This document shows positions 16,593 to 25,585 of a DNA stretch of 64,000 bases, in pieces. The position numbers were made by a program, and so were the translations under genes. The stretch is from Myxococcota bacterium (GTDB lineage Bacteria; Myxococcota; XYA12-FULL-58-9; JALHOP01), in the NCBI GenBank assembly GCA_022842935.1, contig JALHOP010000009.1, positions 124,001-188,000 of the forward strand. The letters run 5' to 3'. The notes beneath the pieces were generated by a model. The model searched no databases, was not told the origin of the DNA, and worked only from the letters and a program-made list of their open reading frames with translations. Within the stretch, counting starts at the first letter, position 1. Every line of letters begins with the position of its first letter.

Positions 16593-17255
16593 TCAGCCAG
16601 CGCCCCAGCCGACCCAAGCCTCACCGTCTTCACCCAGCTCGTTCTTCCAGATGGGGACGTCTGTTTTGATGCGCTCGAGCACTGCGCGACAGGCCGCGAA
16701 AGCGGACTCTCGATGTGGACTAGCCACCGCGATGACGACCGCGACTTCGCCGACACCCAGTATGCCATAGCGGTGCGTGACGTGGATGCGTGCGTCCGGG
16801 AAGGACGCTTCGCAGTCCGCCGCGACGCGATCGAGCTCGCGGCTCGCCATGGGCTCGTAGACTTCGTAGGTGATTTGCCTGACAGGGCGACCCCGCGTGT
16901 TGTCTCGGACGGTTCCGACGAAGGTCACCACCGCTCCGGCTGTGGGACTACGCACTGCGTCGATGGCGGCGCCGATGTCGATCGGGGTGTTGACGATCGT
17001 GCTGCGCGCCGCGCCACCTGCCACCGGTGGCAGGAGTGCCACCTCGTCACCCTCGGCGACAGGTGCGTCGAGGTCAACGAGCGTGTGATTGCGGGCCCAT
17101 CGGACGCTTTTGGCCAGGGGCCCGAGGGCAGGGTGGCGTTCGATCACGGCGGTGACGATGGAGTGCATCGTCGCTGGTGGCACCACATCCACGTCCTCGG
17201 CCGCACATCCCGCTTGCACCCGACTGCCACCGAGGTAAACCACTCGTACCTTCAC
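16593..17255 (-). CDS. moaDE: MoaD-MoaE fusion (molybdopterin synthase)
   Basis: A single 220-residue chain contains both subunits of molybdopterin synthase. Residues 1-81 are MoaD: a ubiquitin-like fold ending in the sulfur-carrying Gly80-Gly81 within LLPPVAGGA. Residues 87-220 are MoaE, with the pocket signature VTHRYGILGVGE (159-170) and the catalytic lysines Lys197 and Lys204 in IKTDVPIWK. MoaD works by thiocarboxylation of a free C-terminal Gly-Gly, so the fusion must be cut after Gly81 or act differently. Mycobacterium tuberculosis MoaX is a precedent with cleavage at the same kind of junction. The frame is open far upstream; the GTG at 17255 is chosen because AGAGG lies seven bases before it and it starts MoaD exactly. 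Confidence 0.9.
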   Translation of the reverse strand: MKVRVVYLGGSRVQAGCAAEDVDVVPPATMHSIVTAVIERHPALGPLAKSVRWARNHTLVDLDAPVAEGDEVALLPPVAGGAARSTIVNTPIDIGAAIDAVRSPTAGAVVTFVGTVRDNTRGRPVRQITYEVYEPMASRELDRVAADCEASFPDARIHVTHRYGILGVGEVAVVIAVASPHRESAFAACRAVLERIKTDVPIWKNELGEDGEAWVGWGAG

Positions 17256-17304
17256 TGATTGCCTCTTTGGAGCCGCTTCTTGCGTGCTCCGTACCCTAGC
17301 GCTT

Positions 17305-17319
17305 GTTACAGTGTGTGAC
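17305..17319. promoter_or_regulatory. near-palindrome before the kinase gene
   Basis: GTTACA-GTG-TGTGAC is an inverted repeat with one mismatch, ending six bases before the kinase ATG at 17325. It lies in the 69-base gap shared with the divergent moaDE gene. It could be an operator for either gene, but a repeat this short can arise by chance. Confidence 0.2.
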
Positions 17320-17324
17320 GCTGC

Positions 17325-19547
17325 ATGGAAGACGCTTTGAACCTGCTGGATGGATTGGACGTCGACATCCCGGACGTCCCCCTCCCGGTGGCGCGACCGC
17401 AGCAGCAAGTCCTCGCGACTAATCCCGAGTTTTTTGGTCCGTATCAACTCATCGAAGAGGTCGGCGCAGGCGGCGTTGCCAAGGTGATGCGCGCACGACA
17501 CATCCACCCGCGTTACGCCGAGACCACCTTCGCCATCAAGATTCTCCATCCCGAGTTGTCGCGCGACCCCAAGGTCGTGCAGCTCTTCCGGCACGAGGCC
17601 TACGTGTTGTCGATGCTCAAGCATCCCAACATCGTGCAGACCTTCGAAGGCGGTGTGCAGGACGAAGAGCTGTTCATCGCCATGGAGTACATCGACGGAC
17701 GCGACCTCGAGAACATGCTCAACCGCTGCCAGAAGGCGAAGAGCACCGTGCCGATCCCGGTCGCCATGTACATCGTCGGCGAGGTTCTGAAGGGCCTCTC
17801 GTATGCCCACGACCTTTGCGATGGAGATGGCAACCGCTTGTCGCTCGTTCACCGCGACATCAATCCCGCAAATGTCTTCCTCTCGTACGACGGCCGCGTG
17901 AAGCTCGGTGACTTTGGCGTTGCGTCGATGACCGCGGGACGCGCCGAGAAATCCCGCGAGACCGCCGGCAAGGCGGGGTACTTCGCCCCCGAGCAGCTCG
18001 CTGGCGAGCCGGTCGACCAGCGCGCCGATCTCTTCGCCATGGGCGTCATGATGTACGAGGTGCTCTGCAACGAGCGTCTCTTCGACGGTGACGATGCCGA
18101 GAAGATCATGCGCCTGAATCGCAAGGCGAAGATCCCGCGCCCTTCGAAGGTGAACCCCGAGATCCCGCAAGGGCTCGAAGACTTGATGCTCAAAGCGCTC
18201 GAGCGCAAGCCCAACGATCGCTTCCCCAACGCGCGCGCCATGTACTTCGCGCTGCGTCCGTTCATTCCCGACCCCGCGGGTATGGCGCTCGCCGTGGCTG
18301 CGATGGTTCGCAAGGTTTTCCTGCGCGAGCACATCCAGGAGCTGCAACTCCGCGAGGGCTTGGCGGGCGGTAGCGCGTCACGTGGCTCGGGCCAGCGCAT
18401 CGTCGTACTCTCCGAAGATGAGCGCGCCCACGCCGCGTTCAGCGAGCTCCTTTCATCCCGTGGGTACCGCGTCGACGTCGCGACGCGCATCGAGCAGCTT
18501 GCGAGCATGGTGGTTGGCGCTCATGCTCCCAACGTCGTTTTAGCGGACGTGGCGTTGCCCTCGTTCAACGCCGAGCAATTCGTGCGGGCTTTGGCGCCAG
18601 CGCAGCAGACCATCCCCGTGGTCGCGGTAAGCGAGGGGCTAGACACCGCGTGGATCCGTAACGCCGATGCCATTGGCTCGGTCGACCTCTTGTTCAAGCC
18701 GTTCAACATCGAGCGCGTCCTCACTGCGGTGCGCGGCGCAGTGACCGGTGCGGCTCGCGTCGCCATCGCCGAGCCGACCGTTACCGAAGCTCGTCCGGTA
18801 TCGCGGACGAAGATCCTCGTGATGACCCGCGACAATTCGTTCACGCACATCATCGCTCAAGGCTTCGCCGACCGCGGCTACAGCGTCGAAATCGTCTCGA
18901 ACGGCTCCGAGGCCATCGAGCGCGCTGATCAGACGACCTTCGACGCGTTCGTCTACGACGCATTCCCCCCGTCGCCGGCCGACCGCTTCTTTGCCTCGCA
19001 GGTGCGCGGCCGCCCCGGCATGGGTCTCGTGCCCATCCTCTATTTGGTGCCTGGTGAGACCCAGACGCAGATCGTCGGCCTGGACGCCGATCGAAGCGCT
19101 GTGCGTCTGCGCTCTGACTCGACCGTGGTGCTCGCCGAGACCCTCAATCGCTTGCTCGCGGACACGCGACTCGGCCGCTCGTTCATCCGTTACCCGACGA
19201 CCTTTCCGCTGGAGCTCCGTTATGCGGGACGCGTCTTCGGCGGTGAGGCGATGGATATATCGCGTGGTGGTCTCATGCTGCGCTGCGAGCAGATGCCGCC
19301 GGTCGGAGAAGAGGTGAGCGTCTCGCTGCGCTTCGATCAGAGCGGTCAGCCGGTCGAGGCCTCGGGGCGCGTGATTCGGGTCGACTTGCCTCGCCACGAG
19401 GGTGAGCCTCCAGGAATCGGTGTGTCGTTCGAGCGCTTCGCTGGACGCGGCGAGGCGCAGCTCATCGCGCATCTGGCGACGCTCGACCGCAACGCCCAGC
19501 AGGTCAAGACCGTGATCATGGGGGTGCCCGCGCCAGCGCGGGCCTGA
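17325..19547 (+). CDS. Ser/Thr protein kinase fused to two receiver-like domains and a PilZ domain
   Basis: A 740-residue cytoplasmic protein. Residues 40-310 are a eukaryotic-like Ser/Thr kinase: glycine loop VGAGGVAKV, Lys72, HRDINPAN with catalytic Asp178 and Asn183, DFG at 196-198 and APEQ. Residues 358-475 are receiver-like: Asp408 and Lys458 (FKPF) are kept, but the acidic pair is SED instead of DDD. Residues 496-612 form a second receiver-like fold, more degenerate (TRDN at the acidic site, Asp545, no obvious Lys). Residues 618-735 are a PilZ domain with DISRGG (DxSxxG, 644-649) and Arg622/Arg632. So phosphorylation by Ser/Thr kinase, pseudo-receivers and probable c-di-GMP binding meet in one chain. 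The PilZ part resembles the stand-alone protein at 6542-6988. Confidence 0.92.
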   Translation: MEDALNLLDGLDVDIPDVPLPVARPQQQVLATNPEFFGPYQLIEEVGAGGVAKVMRARHIHPRYAETTFAIKILHPELSRDPKVVQLFRHEAYVLSMLKHPNIVQTFEGGVQDEELFIAMEYIDGRDLENMLNRCQKAKSTVPIPVAMYIVGEVLKGLSYAHDLCDGDGNRLSLVHRDINPANVFLSYDGRVKLGDFGVASMTAGRAEKSRETAGKAGYFAPEQLAGEPVDQRADLFAMGVMMYEVLCNERLFDGDDAEKIMRLNRKAKIPRPSKVNPEIPQGLEDLMLKALERKPNDRFPNARAMYFALRPFIPDPAGMALAVAAMVRKVFLREHIQELQLREGLAGGSASRGSGQRIVVLSEDERAHAAFSELLSSRGYRVDVATRIEQLASMVVGAHAPNVVLADVALPSFNAEQFVRALAPAQQTIPVVAVSEGLDTAWIRNADAIGSVDLLFKPFNIERVLTAVRGAVTGAARVAIAEPTVTEARPVSRTKILVMTRDNSFTHIIAQGFADRGYSVEIVSNGSEAIERADQTTFDAFVYDAFPPSPADRFFASQVRGRPGMGLVPILYLVPGETQTQIVGLDADRSAVRLRSDSTVVLAETLNRLLADTRLGRSFIRYPTTFPLELRYAGRVFGGEAMDISRGGLMLRCEQMPPVGEEVSVSLRFDQSGQPVEASGRVIRVDLPRHEGEPPGIGVSFERFAGRGEAQLIAHLATLDRNAQQVKTVIMGVPAPARA

Positions 19548-19593
19548 CAGCGTAGCAGGCAACCGGTCCCCCGGGCGCTCGATAAGCCCTGGC

Positions 19594-19971
19594 ATGCAAC
19601 TTCGCAAAACGTCCGCCTCGTCGGCTCAGCCCGCTAACGGTATCACTCCTGGTCGCCTTCCTTTCGGGGATGGCAACGCGGCTAGCCAGTGGCACCCAGC
19701 GATGACCGAGATCAACGCTTACGCCAAAAAGAACGGACTTGGCACCGTGACGTATCGCGGCTCGGGAATCAGCGCGCGCGGTATTCCGCCGCCGGTTCCG
19801 CCGGTGTCTGCGATCGAGCTCCAGACGATTACGCTCACCACCAAAGACGGCAAAAAGCACGACATCGGCCAGATCATGCCCCAGGGTGAGCAGCACATGA
19901 CGGAGATCAAGTCGACGGCCGAGCTGGTTGCCGAGATGAAGCGGTTGATCGCGAAGTTCCGCAAGGGCTAA
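19594..19971 (+). CDS. hypothetical protein
   Basis: A 125-residue protein with no signal peptide. The first 35 residues are Ser/Ala/Pro/Gln-rich and probably disordered. A central Pro-rich linker (RGIPPPVPPVSAIEL) precedes a small alpha/beta C-terminal domain with a strand-rich piece (LQTITLTTKDGKKHDIGQI) and an amphipathic Lys-rich helix. It stands 46 bases after the kinase stop on the same strand. I do not recognise a family. The disordered leader resembles those of several proteins near 50-64 kb, but too loosely to build on. Confidence 0.6.
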   Translation: MQLRKTSASSAQPANGITPGRLPFGDGNAASQWHPAMTEINAYAKKNGLGTVTYRGSGISARGIPPPVPPVSAIELQTITLTTKDGKKHDIGQIMPQGEQHMTEIKSTAELVAEMKRLIAKFRKG

Positions 19972-20014
19972 CGCCGTTGTCGGGTGCGGCGCGCTGCTCT
20001 ATGGTGCGCGCTGC

Positions 20015-21487
20015 ATGAAACGACTACTCGTTGTCGCGCTCGCCTTCGTTGCTGGCTGCAAGGATCGTCCGGTTTCGCCGACCGTGGGTGCCGACGCACC
20101 CAAGGTCGTCGCGAGCCCCACGGCGGCTCCGCCCGCGTCACCGTTCGCCGACATCGAGGCGTTCGACGATACCTACGGCATTTATTTTCAGGGGCAGAAG
20201 GTCGGCTGGATGCGCAGCACCTTCTCCCAAGACGGGACGCTCACCACCGAGCTCTACGCCAAGGTTGGCGGCATGGGGCAGGTCTCCGAGGTTCGCTTCG
20301 ACGAAAAGCGCACGTACGGCGCCGACAAGTCCTTAGCGCGCATCTCGTTCTCTCAAAGCGCCGCCACCGGTTCCGTGCATGTCGTCGGCGAGCGTAAGGC
20401 AGACAAGCTCGCGGTGACGACCACGGCGGGTGGGAAGAGCTCGTCCGAGGAGATCGTCGCCACCGAGACCATCGACGATGCGCTCGAGCTGCAGGTCCTC
20501 GCGAGGGCTCACAAGGTCGGCGCCACCGCCACCTCGAAGCGCTACGACCCATCGATCCAAAAGGTCGTCACTGCGAACCACGTGATCAGCGCCCTCGAGA
20601 AAAAGGCGTTTGGTGGGGTCGAGACCGAGGTCGTCAAAATCGACACCAGCTACCCGGAGCTTGGCATCGCCGAAAGCGCCTGGGTCGATGCCAAGGGTAC
20701 GACGCTCGAGTCGCGCATCGGCGGCTTCTTCGTGGCGCGTCTCGAGCCACCGGAAGAAGCCAAGCGTCTCGACTATAGCCAAGACCTGCTCGTCTCGGCG
20801 GTCGTCGCGGTGCCCAAGCCCATCGAGAAGCAAGCGGAGCTCAAGAAGCTCACTGTCCGTTTCAGCGGCTTTGCTGGTGTGGCGCCTCCCCCGCAGTCGA
20901 AGCGCCAGGTGCCGACCTGGAACGGCGATGACCTGACGTTGTCTTTGACCAAAGATAGTCCGCCAAAGCAGTCGTTCAGCCCTGGCGTAGCGCTCCCCGC
21001 CGAGTCGCCAGGAGACCTCGCGGCCACCGCCTTCGTCCAGAGTACCGACCCAGAGATCGTCGCCGCAGCCAAGGCCGCGGTGGGAGACGCAAGTGACGTC
21101 TACACCGCGACGACGCGGCTCGCGCAGTTCGTCTATGCCTACGTCGAAGACGAATACGTTCCGGCGTATTCGAACGCTCTCGAGGCCTTGAAGTCACGGC
21201 GCGGCGACTGCACCGAGCACAGCGTCCTGTTCGTGGCCCTGGCGCGTGCCATCGGGATCCCGGCGCGTGTCGCGGTCGGCATCGCTTACTGGCAGCCCGG
21301 ACACGGCTTCGGTTGGCACGCCTGGGCCGAGATTTTCGCGGGTGACTCGTGGTACGCGGTCGACCCGACCTGGAACCAACCGATCGCCGACGTCACGCAC
21401 GTGAAGCTCGCCGATGGAGGCCCCGCCGAGCAGGCGCGGATCGTCATGCTGCTGGGCCGGCTGCGCGTGCTCGATGTCCGGACCTGA
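20015..21487 (+). CDS. transglutaminase-like domain lipoprotein
   Basis: A 490-residue predicted lipoprotein (lipobox FVAGC, Cys15; Pro/Ala-rich linker to about 45). The C-terminal part from about 345 is a transglutaminase-like/papain-fold domain with a complete catalytic triad: Cys399 in RRGDCTEH, His435 in GWHAWAE and Asp450 in AVDPTWNQ. Bacterial proteins with this layout are usually periplasmic proteases or amide-bond enzymes rather than true cross-linkers. The middle part (about 50-340) is beta-rich and unfamiliar. The stop lies 14 bases inside the next gene, hemW, so the two are probably co-transcribed. Confidence 0.85.
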   Translation: MKRLLVVALAFVAGCKDRPVSPTVGADAPKVVASPTAAPPASPFADIEAFDDTYGIYFQGQKVGWMRSTFSQDGTLTTELYAKVGGMGQVSEVRFDEKRTYGADKSLARISFSQSAATGSVHVVGERKADKLAVTTTAGGKSSSEEIVATETIDDALELQVLARAHKVGATATSKRYDPSIQKVVTANHVISALEKKAFGGVETEVVKIDTSYPELGIAESAWVDAKGTTLESRIGGFFVARLEPPEEAKRLDYSQDLLVSAVVAVPKPIEKQAELKKLTVRFSGFAGVAPPPQSKRQVPTWNGDDLTLSLTKDSPPKQSFSPGVALPAESPGDLAATAFVQSTDPEIVAAAKAAVGDASDVYTATTRLAQFVYAYVEDEYVPAYSNALEALKSRRGDCTEHSVLFVALARAIGIPARVAVGIAYWQPGHGFGWHAWAEIFAGDSWYAVDPTWNQPIADVTHVKLADGGPAEQARIVMLLGRLRVLDVRT

Positions 21488-22634
21488 AGCGCCACTCGGC
21501 GTCTACGTCCACATTCCGTATTGTCCGGCGGTTTGTCCGTACTGCGATTTCAACGTCGCGGTTCGCAGCCAACCACCATGGTCCGATTTCGTTGCGGCGA
21601 TCGCGAACGAGCTCGAGCAACGTCGGCCCGAGCTCGACGGGCGCCTGCAGTCGATCTACTTCGGTGGCGGTACTCCATCGCTCGCGCCGCCCGAGACGAT
21701 CGCGGCAATCATCGACGCTGTTCGCGATAGCTTACAGGGCGATCCTCGTGAGGTGACGCTCGAAGCCAACCCCGGCACGGTGACGCGCGCGTCGCTCGCT
21801 GGATATCGTGCCGCGGGTGTCAATCGCGTGAGCCTCGGTTGGCAGTCTACCCACGACCATCTGCTCGTGCTCCTTGGTCGCACGCATGACGCGGCAGCGA
21901 GCCGAGCCGCCGCCATCGCGGTGCGTGAGGCTGGTTTCGCGGCGATGAGCATCGATCTCATCTTCGCGGTGCCGGGCCAGAGCATGGAGGACCTCGAGGT
22001 CGATCTCGATGCCGTGCTCGCCATGAGTCCGGAACACGTGTCTCTCTATGGACTCACGTATCACGAGGGGACGCCGTTCTTTCGCGCGCGTGCGCGCGGC
22101 ACCGTTACGCCGGTCGATGAGGCGACGGAGGCCGCGATGTTCACGCGCATCGCCGAGCGGCTCACGGGGTCGGCGTATCGGCACTACGAGGTGTCGAACT
22201 TCGCCAAGCCCGGCCACGAAGCGGTCCACAACGCGAGCTACTGGCAGGGGACGCCGTATTTGGGTCTTGGACCCGGGGCGCATAGCTTCGTTCGCGATGG
22301 CTGGACCAGCGGAGTACGCTGGGAAAGCGTGCGCAACCCCGAGCGCTACTTGGCCATCTTCAAAAAGGGACGACCGGTCGGTTTCTCCCCAGACGAGACC
22401 ACCTTCCGCGAGCAGCTCAGCGCAGTCGACCTGCTCCGCGAGCGTATCCTCACCGGGGTGCGGCTCATCGACGGCATCGACCTCGCCGCGCAGCCATTCG
22501 CGTCCTTCGACCTTGCGCGGGGCGCGGCCGAGGCCGTGAAGCGGGGACTCGCGCGTCGTGACGGTACGCGCCTCGTGCCCACCTTCGCTGGGCGCTTGCA
22601 GGCGGACACGCTGGCCGAGCTCGTGGCTCCATGA
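21474..22634 (+). CDS. hemW: HemW-like radical SAM protein (heme chaperone)
   Basis: A 386-residue radical SAM protein of the HemN/HemW group. The cluster motif CxxxCxxC is Cys17-Cys21-Cys24 in IPYCPAVCPYCDFN right at the N-terminus, as in HemW (formerly annotated as coproporphyrinogen III oxidase). Further family blocks are YFGGGTPS, EANPG, GVNRVSLG and LGPGAHS. HemW members bind and deliver heme rather than oxidising coproporphyrinogen. The frame opens earlier, but ATG 21474 places the motif at the expected position and overlaps the upstream gene by 14 bases. Confidence 0.9.
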   Translation: MSGPEAPLGVYVHIPYCPAVCPYCDFNVAVRSQPPWSDFVAAIANELEQRRPELDGRLQSIYFGGGTPSLAPPETIAAIIDAVRDSLQGDPREVTLEANPGTVTRASLAGYRAAGVNRVSLGWQSTHDHLLVLLGRTHDAAASRAAAIAVREAGFAAMSIDLIFAVPGQSMEDLEVDLDAVLAMSPEHVSLYGLTYHEGTPFFRARARGTVTPVDEATEAAMFTRIAERLTGSAYRHYEVSNFAKPGHEAVHNASYWQGTPYLGLGPGAHSFVRDGWTSGVRWESVRNPERYLAIFKKGRPVGFSPDETTFREQLSAVDLLRERILTGVRLIDGIDLAAQPFASFDLARGAAEAVKRGLARRDGTRLVPTFAGRLQADTLAELVAP

Positions 22635-22694
22635 CCTGGCTGCGGGGCCTTGCGGTCCACCGTCATCGCGTGCGCAGGCCGTCACGCGCGTTTT

Positions 22695-22711
22695 GTCTGC
22701 CTTTGGCAGAC
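22695..22711. promoter_or_regulatory. perfect inverted repeat upstream of the dicarboxylate symporter
   Basis: GTCTGCC-TTT-GGCAGAC is a perfect 7-base inverted repeat with a 3-base spacer, ending 28 bases before the symporter ATG. No T-run follows on either strand, so it does not look like an intrinsic terminator for hemW. A dimeric repressor site is plausible. A looser TGTCAG...TGGCAG pair sits before the permease gene at about 24063-24077. Confidence 0.35.
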
Positions 22712-22739
22712 CACAGCTCATGATATGAGGCGTGAGCCC

Positions 22740-24011
22740 ATGACCTCCAGCACGCCTGGTTCACGAAGCATGCTCCTCGGCGCCTTGATTGGCGCCGTCT
22801 CCGGCATCGCAGCGCACGTCCTTTGGAACGGCACCAAAGTCCTCGCCATCGTCGTCGACTACGTTTCGGTGCCGCTCGGCCAGATCTTTCTGCGTTTGCT
22901 GTTCATGCTAGTGATGCCAGTCGTCTTCGCGGCGCTGGTCATGGGGGTGTGCGAGCTCGAGCTTGGCTCGCTCGCGCGTATCGCCATCAAGACCATGGCG
23001 TACACGCTCGTCGTTTCGTTCATAGCCGTCGTCATTGGGCTCACCGCGGTCAACTTGGTGCAGCCTGGTCGCATCGGCTCTTACGATGTCGCGAGCGCCG
23101 GTCAGTCAAGTCCGCAACAGCAGACAGTCGAGAAGTCTCCCGTCGAGCTTATCTTGGGTATCATCCCCGACAACCCCATCAAGGCCGTCGCTCAGGGCGA
23201 CATGCTCGCCTGGCTCACGTTCTCGCTGGTCTTCGGCGTTGGCTTGTCGCTCACGCGCACCCACGGCGCTGCGACGCTCAAGAGCGCCATCCAGGGCCTC
23301 TACGACGTGCTCATGCGGCTCATCAACATGGTGCTCAAGCTCGGCCCCATCGGTGTTGGCGCGCTCATGTTCACGACGACGGCGCGCCTTGGGCCGGGCA
23401 TTCTTGGCAGCGTTGGCGCCTACGCCGCGACCGTCATCGTCGCGCTCGCCATCCACATGTTCGGTGTCTACCCCGCGCTTTTGTGGCTGCTCGCGCGCAA
23501 GAACCCCATCACATTCTTCAAGCAGGCCAAAGACGCGGCCATCACGGCCTTCTCGACGGCGTCGTCGACTGCGACCCTGCCGACCGCGCTACGCGTCGCA
23601 GAAGACGAGCTCGAGCTGCCGCGTGACGTCAGTCGCTTCGTTTTGACCGCGGGTGCCACCATGAACCAGAACGGCTCGGCGCTGTTCGAAGGCGTTACGG
23701 TGCTTTTCCTCGCGCAGGTTTACGGCGTCGACATGAGCATCGCAAAGCAGCTGATGGTTCTGCTCATTTGCGTGCTCGCGGGGATCGGCACTGCGGGTGT
23801 CCCCGCGGGGACGCTGCCGGTCATCGCCATGATGATGCGTATGCTCGAGATCGATGCCGAGGGGCTTGGTCTCATTCTCGGCGTCGACCGCTTGCTCGAT
23901 ATGTGTCGTACCTCGCTCAACGTCACGGGCGACCTGGTCGCGGCGGTGGTCGTCGCCAAAGGCGAGGAGAAACCGCCGCCCACTTTGGCGCCGCCACCCT
24001 CGCGGATGTGA
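22740..24011 (+). CDS. dicarboxylate/amino acid:cation symporter (DAACS/SLC1 family)
   Basis: A 423-residue inner-membrane symporter of the glutamate/C4-dicarboxylate family (GltP/DctA type). Eight hydrophobic segments are visible, plus the serine-rich re-entrant loop STASSTATLP (about 265-275), the sodium-site motif as MNQNGSAL (an NMDGT variant) and the second re-entrant block GTAGVPAGTLP. It would import glutamate, aspartate or C4-dicarboxylates with Na+ or H+. The start at 22740 has GAGG about nine bases upstream; the frame is open earlier, but that part is not conserved-looking. The next gene, another transporter, is in the same direction. Confidence 0.9.
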   Translation: MTSSTPGSRSMLLGALIGAVSGIAAHVLWNGTKVLAIVVDYVSVPLGQIFLRLLFMLVMPVVFAALVMGVCELELGSLARIAIKTMAYTLVVSFIAVVIGLTAVNLVQPGRIGSYDVASAGQSSPQQQTVEKSPVELILGIIPDNPIKAVAQGDMLAWLTFSLVFGVGLSLTRTHGAATLKSAIQGLYDVLMRLINMVLKLGPIGVGALMFTTTARLGPGILGSVGAYAATVIVALAIHMFGVYPALLWLLARKNPITFFKQAKDAAITAFSTASSTATLPTALRVAEDELELPRDVSRFVLTAGATMNQNGSALFEGVTVLFLAQVYGVDMSIAKQLMVLLICVLAGIGTAGVPAGTLPVIAMMMRMLEIDAEGLGLILGVDRLLDMCRTSLNVTGDLVAAVVVAKGEEKPPPTLAPPPSRM

Positions 24012-24091
24012 GCCACGTACGCGGCGCGTCATTTTCGTCGCCAAAAGCTTGACTTGCGATCTGTCAGCCCTGGCAGGCATAAACCGCGACC

Positions 24092-25570
24092 ATGGGTTTA
24101 TGGTCGACGAAGAATATTCAGCATCTCCAGAGTGAGGCGGACGAAGGGCAGAGCGGCCTGCGCCGGTCGTTGAACGCCATGAACCTGACGTTGCTGGGTA
24201 TCGGCGCCATCATTGGGGCCGGTATCTTCGTGCTCACGGGTACGGCGGCCGCCCAACACGCGGGCCCCGCGATCGTCTACTCGTTCATCCTCGCCGGCAT
24301 GGGCTGCCTGTTCGCCGGCCTTTGCTACGCTGAATTCGCGGCCATGATCCCCATCGCGGGCAGCGCCTACACCTACGGGTACGCGACCCTCGGCGAGCTC
24401 ATCGCCTGGATCATCGGCTGGGATCTCATCCTCGAATATCTCTTCGCCGCTTCGACAGTGGCGGTCGGTTGGTCGGGCTACTTCGTCGCCTTCCTTCGCG
24501 ACTACCTCGGCATCAACCTTCCGCCTGGCCTCACCAACGCCCCGCTCGGTCTCGGTGCTGGTGACCATGTCCCGCATCTGACCGGCGCGCTCGTCAACCT
24601 GCCCGCCGTCGTCTTGTGCCTAGTGATCACCGCGCTCCTCGTGGTCGGCATCAAGGAGTCGGCGCGCTTCAACAACATCATCGTCTTCGTGAAGATGGCC
24701 ATCGTGCTCGCGGTCATCATTTGCGGCGCCGCGTATGTGAACGCCGACAACTGGACTCCTTTCGTTCCCGAGAACACTGGCACGTTCGGCGTCTACGGCT
24801 GGAGCGGCGTGCTCGCTGGAGCTGGCGTCATCTTCTTCGCTTACATCGGCTTCGACGCCGTCAGCACCGCGGCGCAAGAGTGCAAGAATCCACAGCGGGA
24901 CTTGCCGATCGGCATCATTGCTTCGCTCGCCGTGTGCACGGTCCTCTACATCGCCATGGCGCTCGTCATGACGGGCATCGCGAACTACAAAGAGCTCGAT
25001 GTGCCCGAGCCCGTCTACGTCGCCATCTCGAAAGCGGGCGAGGGCCTCCACTGGCTCAAGCCGATCGTCAGCCTCGGCGCCATCGCCGGCTTGTCGTCTG
25101 TCGTGCTCGTCATGCTCATGGGGCAGCCGCGTATCTTCTTCGCCATGTCGCGCGACGGGCTTCTGCCGCCCATCTTCTCGCGCGTCCACGAGAAGTTCCG
25201 CACCCCGCACCTCGCGACCATCATCACGGGTTGCGTCGCGGCCGTCATCGCTGGCCTATTTCCGATCGGGCTCTTGGGCCACCTCGTTTCCATCGGCACG
25301 CTCTTCGCTTTCGTCATCGTTTGCGCCGGCATCTTGGTGCTCCGTAAGCGTCGCCCCGAGCTTCCCCGACCCTTCAGGACTCCGTGGGTGCCCGTCGTAC
25401 CGCTGCTTGGTATCGTTTCCTGTCTGGGCTTGATGTCGGGTCTTGGCATCGACACGTGGATCCGGCTGGCTGTGTGGATGGCGCTCGGTCTTGCCATCTA
25501 CTTCGGCTACGGCAAGCGCAACTCGCGTCTCGGGCGAGCAGAGAGCTCCGCTCCGCGGAACGCAGCTTAA
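24092..25570 (+). CDS. APC-superfamily amino acid permease
   Basis: A 492-residue inner-membrane permease with about 12 hydrophobic helices. The N-terminal helix 1 block GIGAIIGAGIFVLTG is the substrate/ion-binding signature of APC transporters, followed by AGPAIVYSFI and CYAEFA. The pattern FFAYIGFDAVSTAAQECKNP is typical of the cationic amino acid transporter (CAT)/YfnA-like branch. Substrate is therefore likely a free amino acid, but charge preference cannot be told. The 80-base gap before it holds TTGACT at 24049-24054 without a good -10 box. Confidence 0.9.
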   Translation: MGLWSTKNIQHLQSEADEGQSGLRRSLNAMNLTLLGIGAIIGAGIFVLTGTAAAQHAGPAIVYSFILAGMGCLFAGLCYAEFAAMIPIAGSAYTYGYATLGELIAWIIGWDLILEYLFAASTVAVGWSGYFVAFLRDYLGINLPPGLTNAPLGLGAGDHVPHLTGALVNLPAVVLCLVITALLVVGIKESARFNNIIVFVKMAIVLAVIICGAAYVNADNWTPFVPENTGTFGVYGWSGVLAGAGVIFFAYIGFDAVSTAAQECKNPQRDLPIGIIASLAVCTVLYIAMALVMTGIANYKELDVPEPVYVAISKAGEGLHWLKPIVSLGAIAGLSSVVLVMLMGQPRIFFAMSRDGLLPPIFSRVHEKFRTPHLATIITGCVAAVIAGLFPIGLLGHLVSIGTLFAFVIVCAGILVLRKRRPELPRPFRTPWVPVVPLLGIVSCLGLMSGLGIDTWIRLAVWMALGLAIYFGYGKRNSRLGRAESSAPRNAA

Positions 25571-25585
25571 CCAGGTTCACTCATC

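Noticed and set aside
22695-22711. intrinsic terminator for hemW
   Set aside because: The hairpin is not followed by T bases on either strand; an operator fits better.
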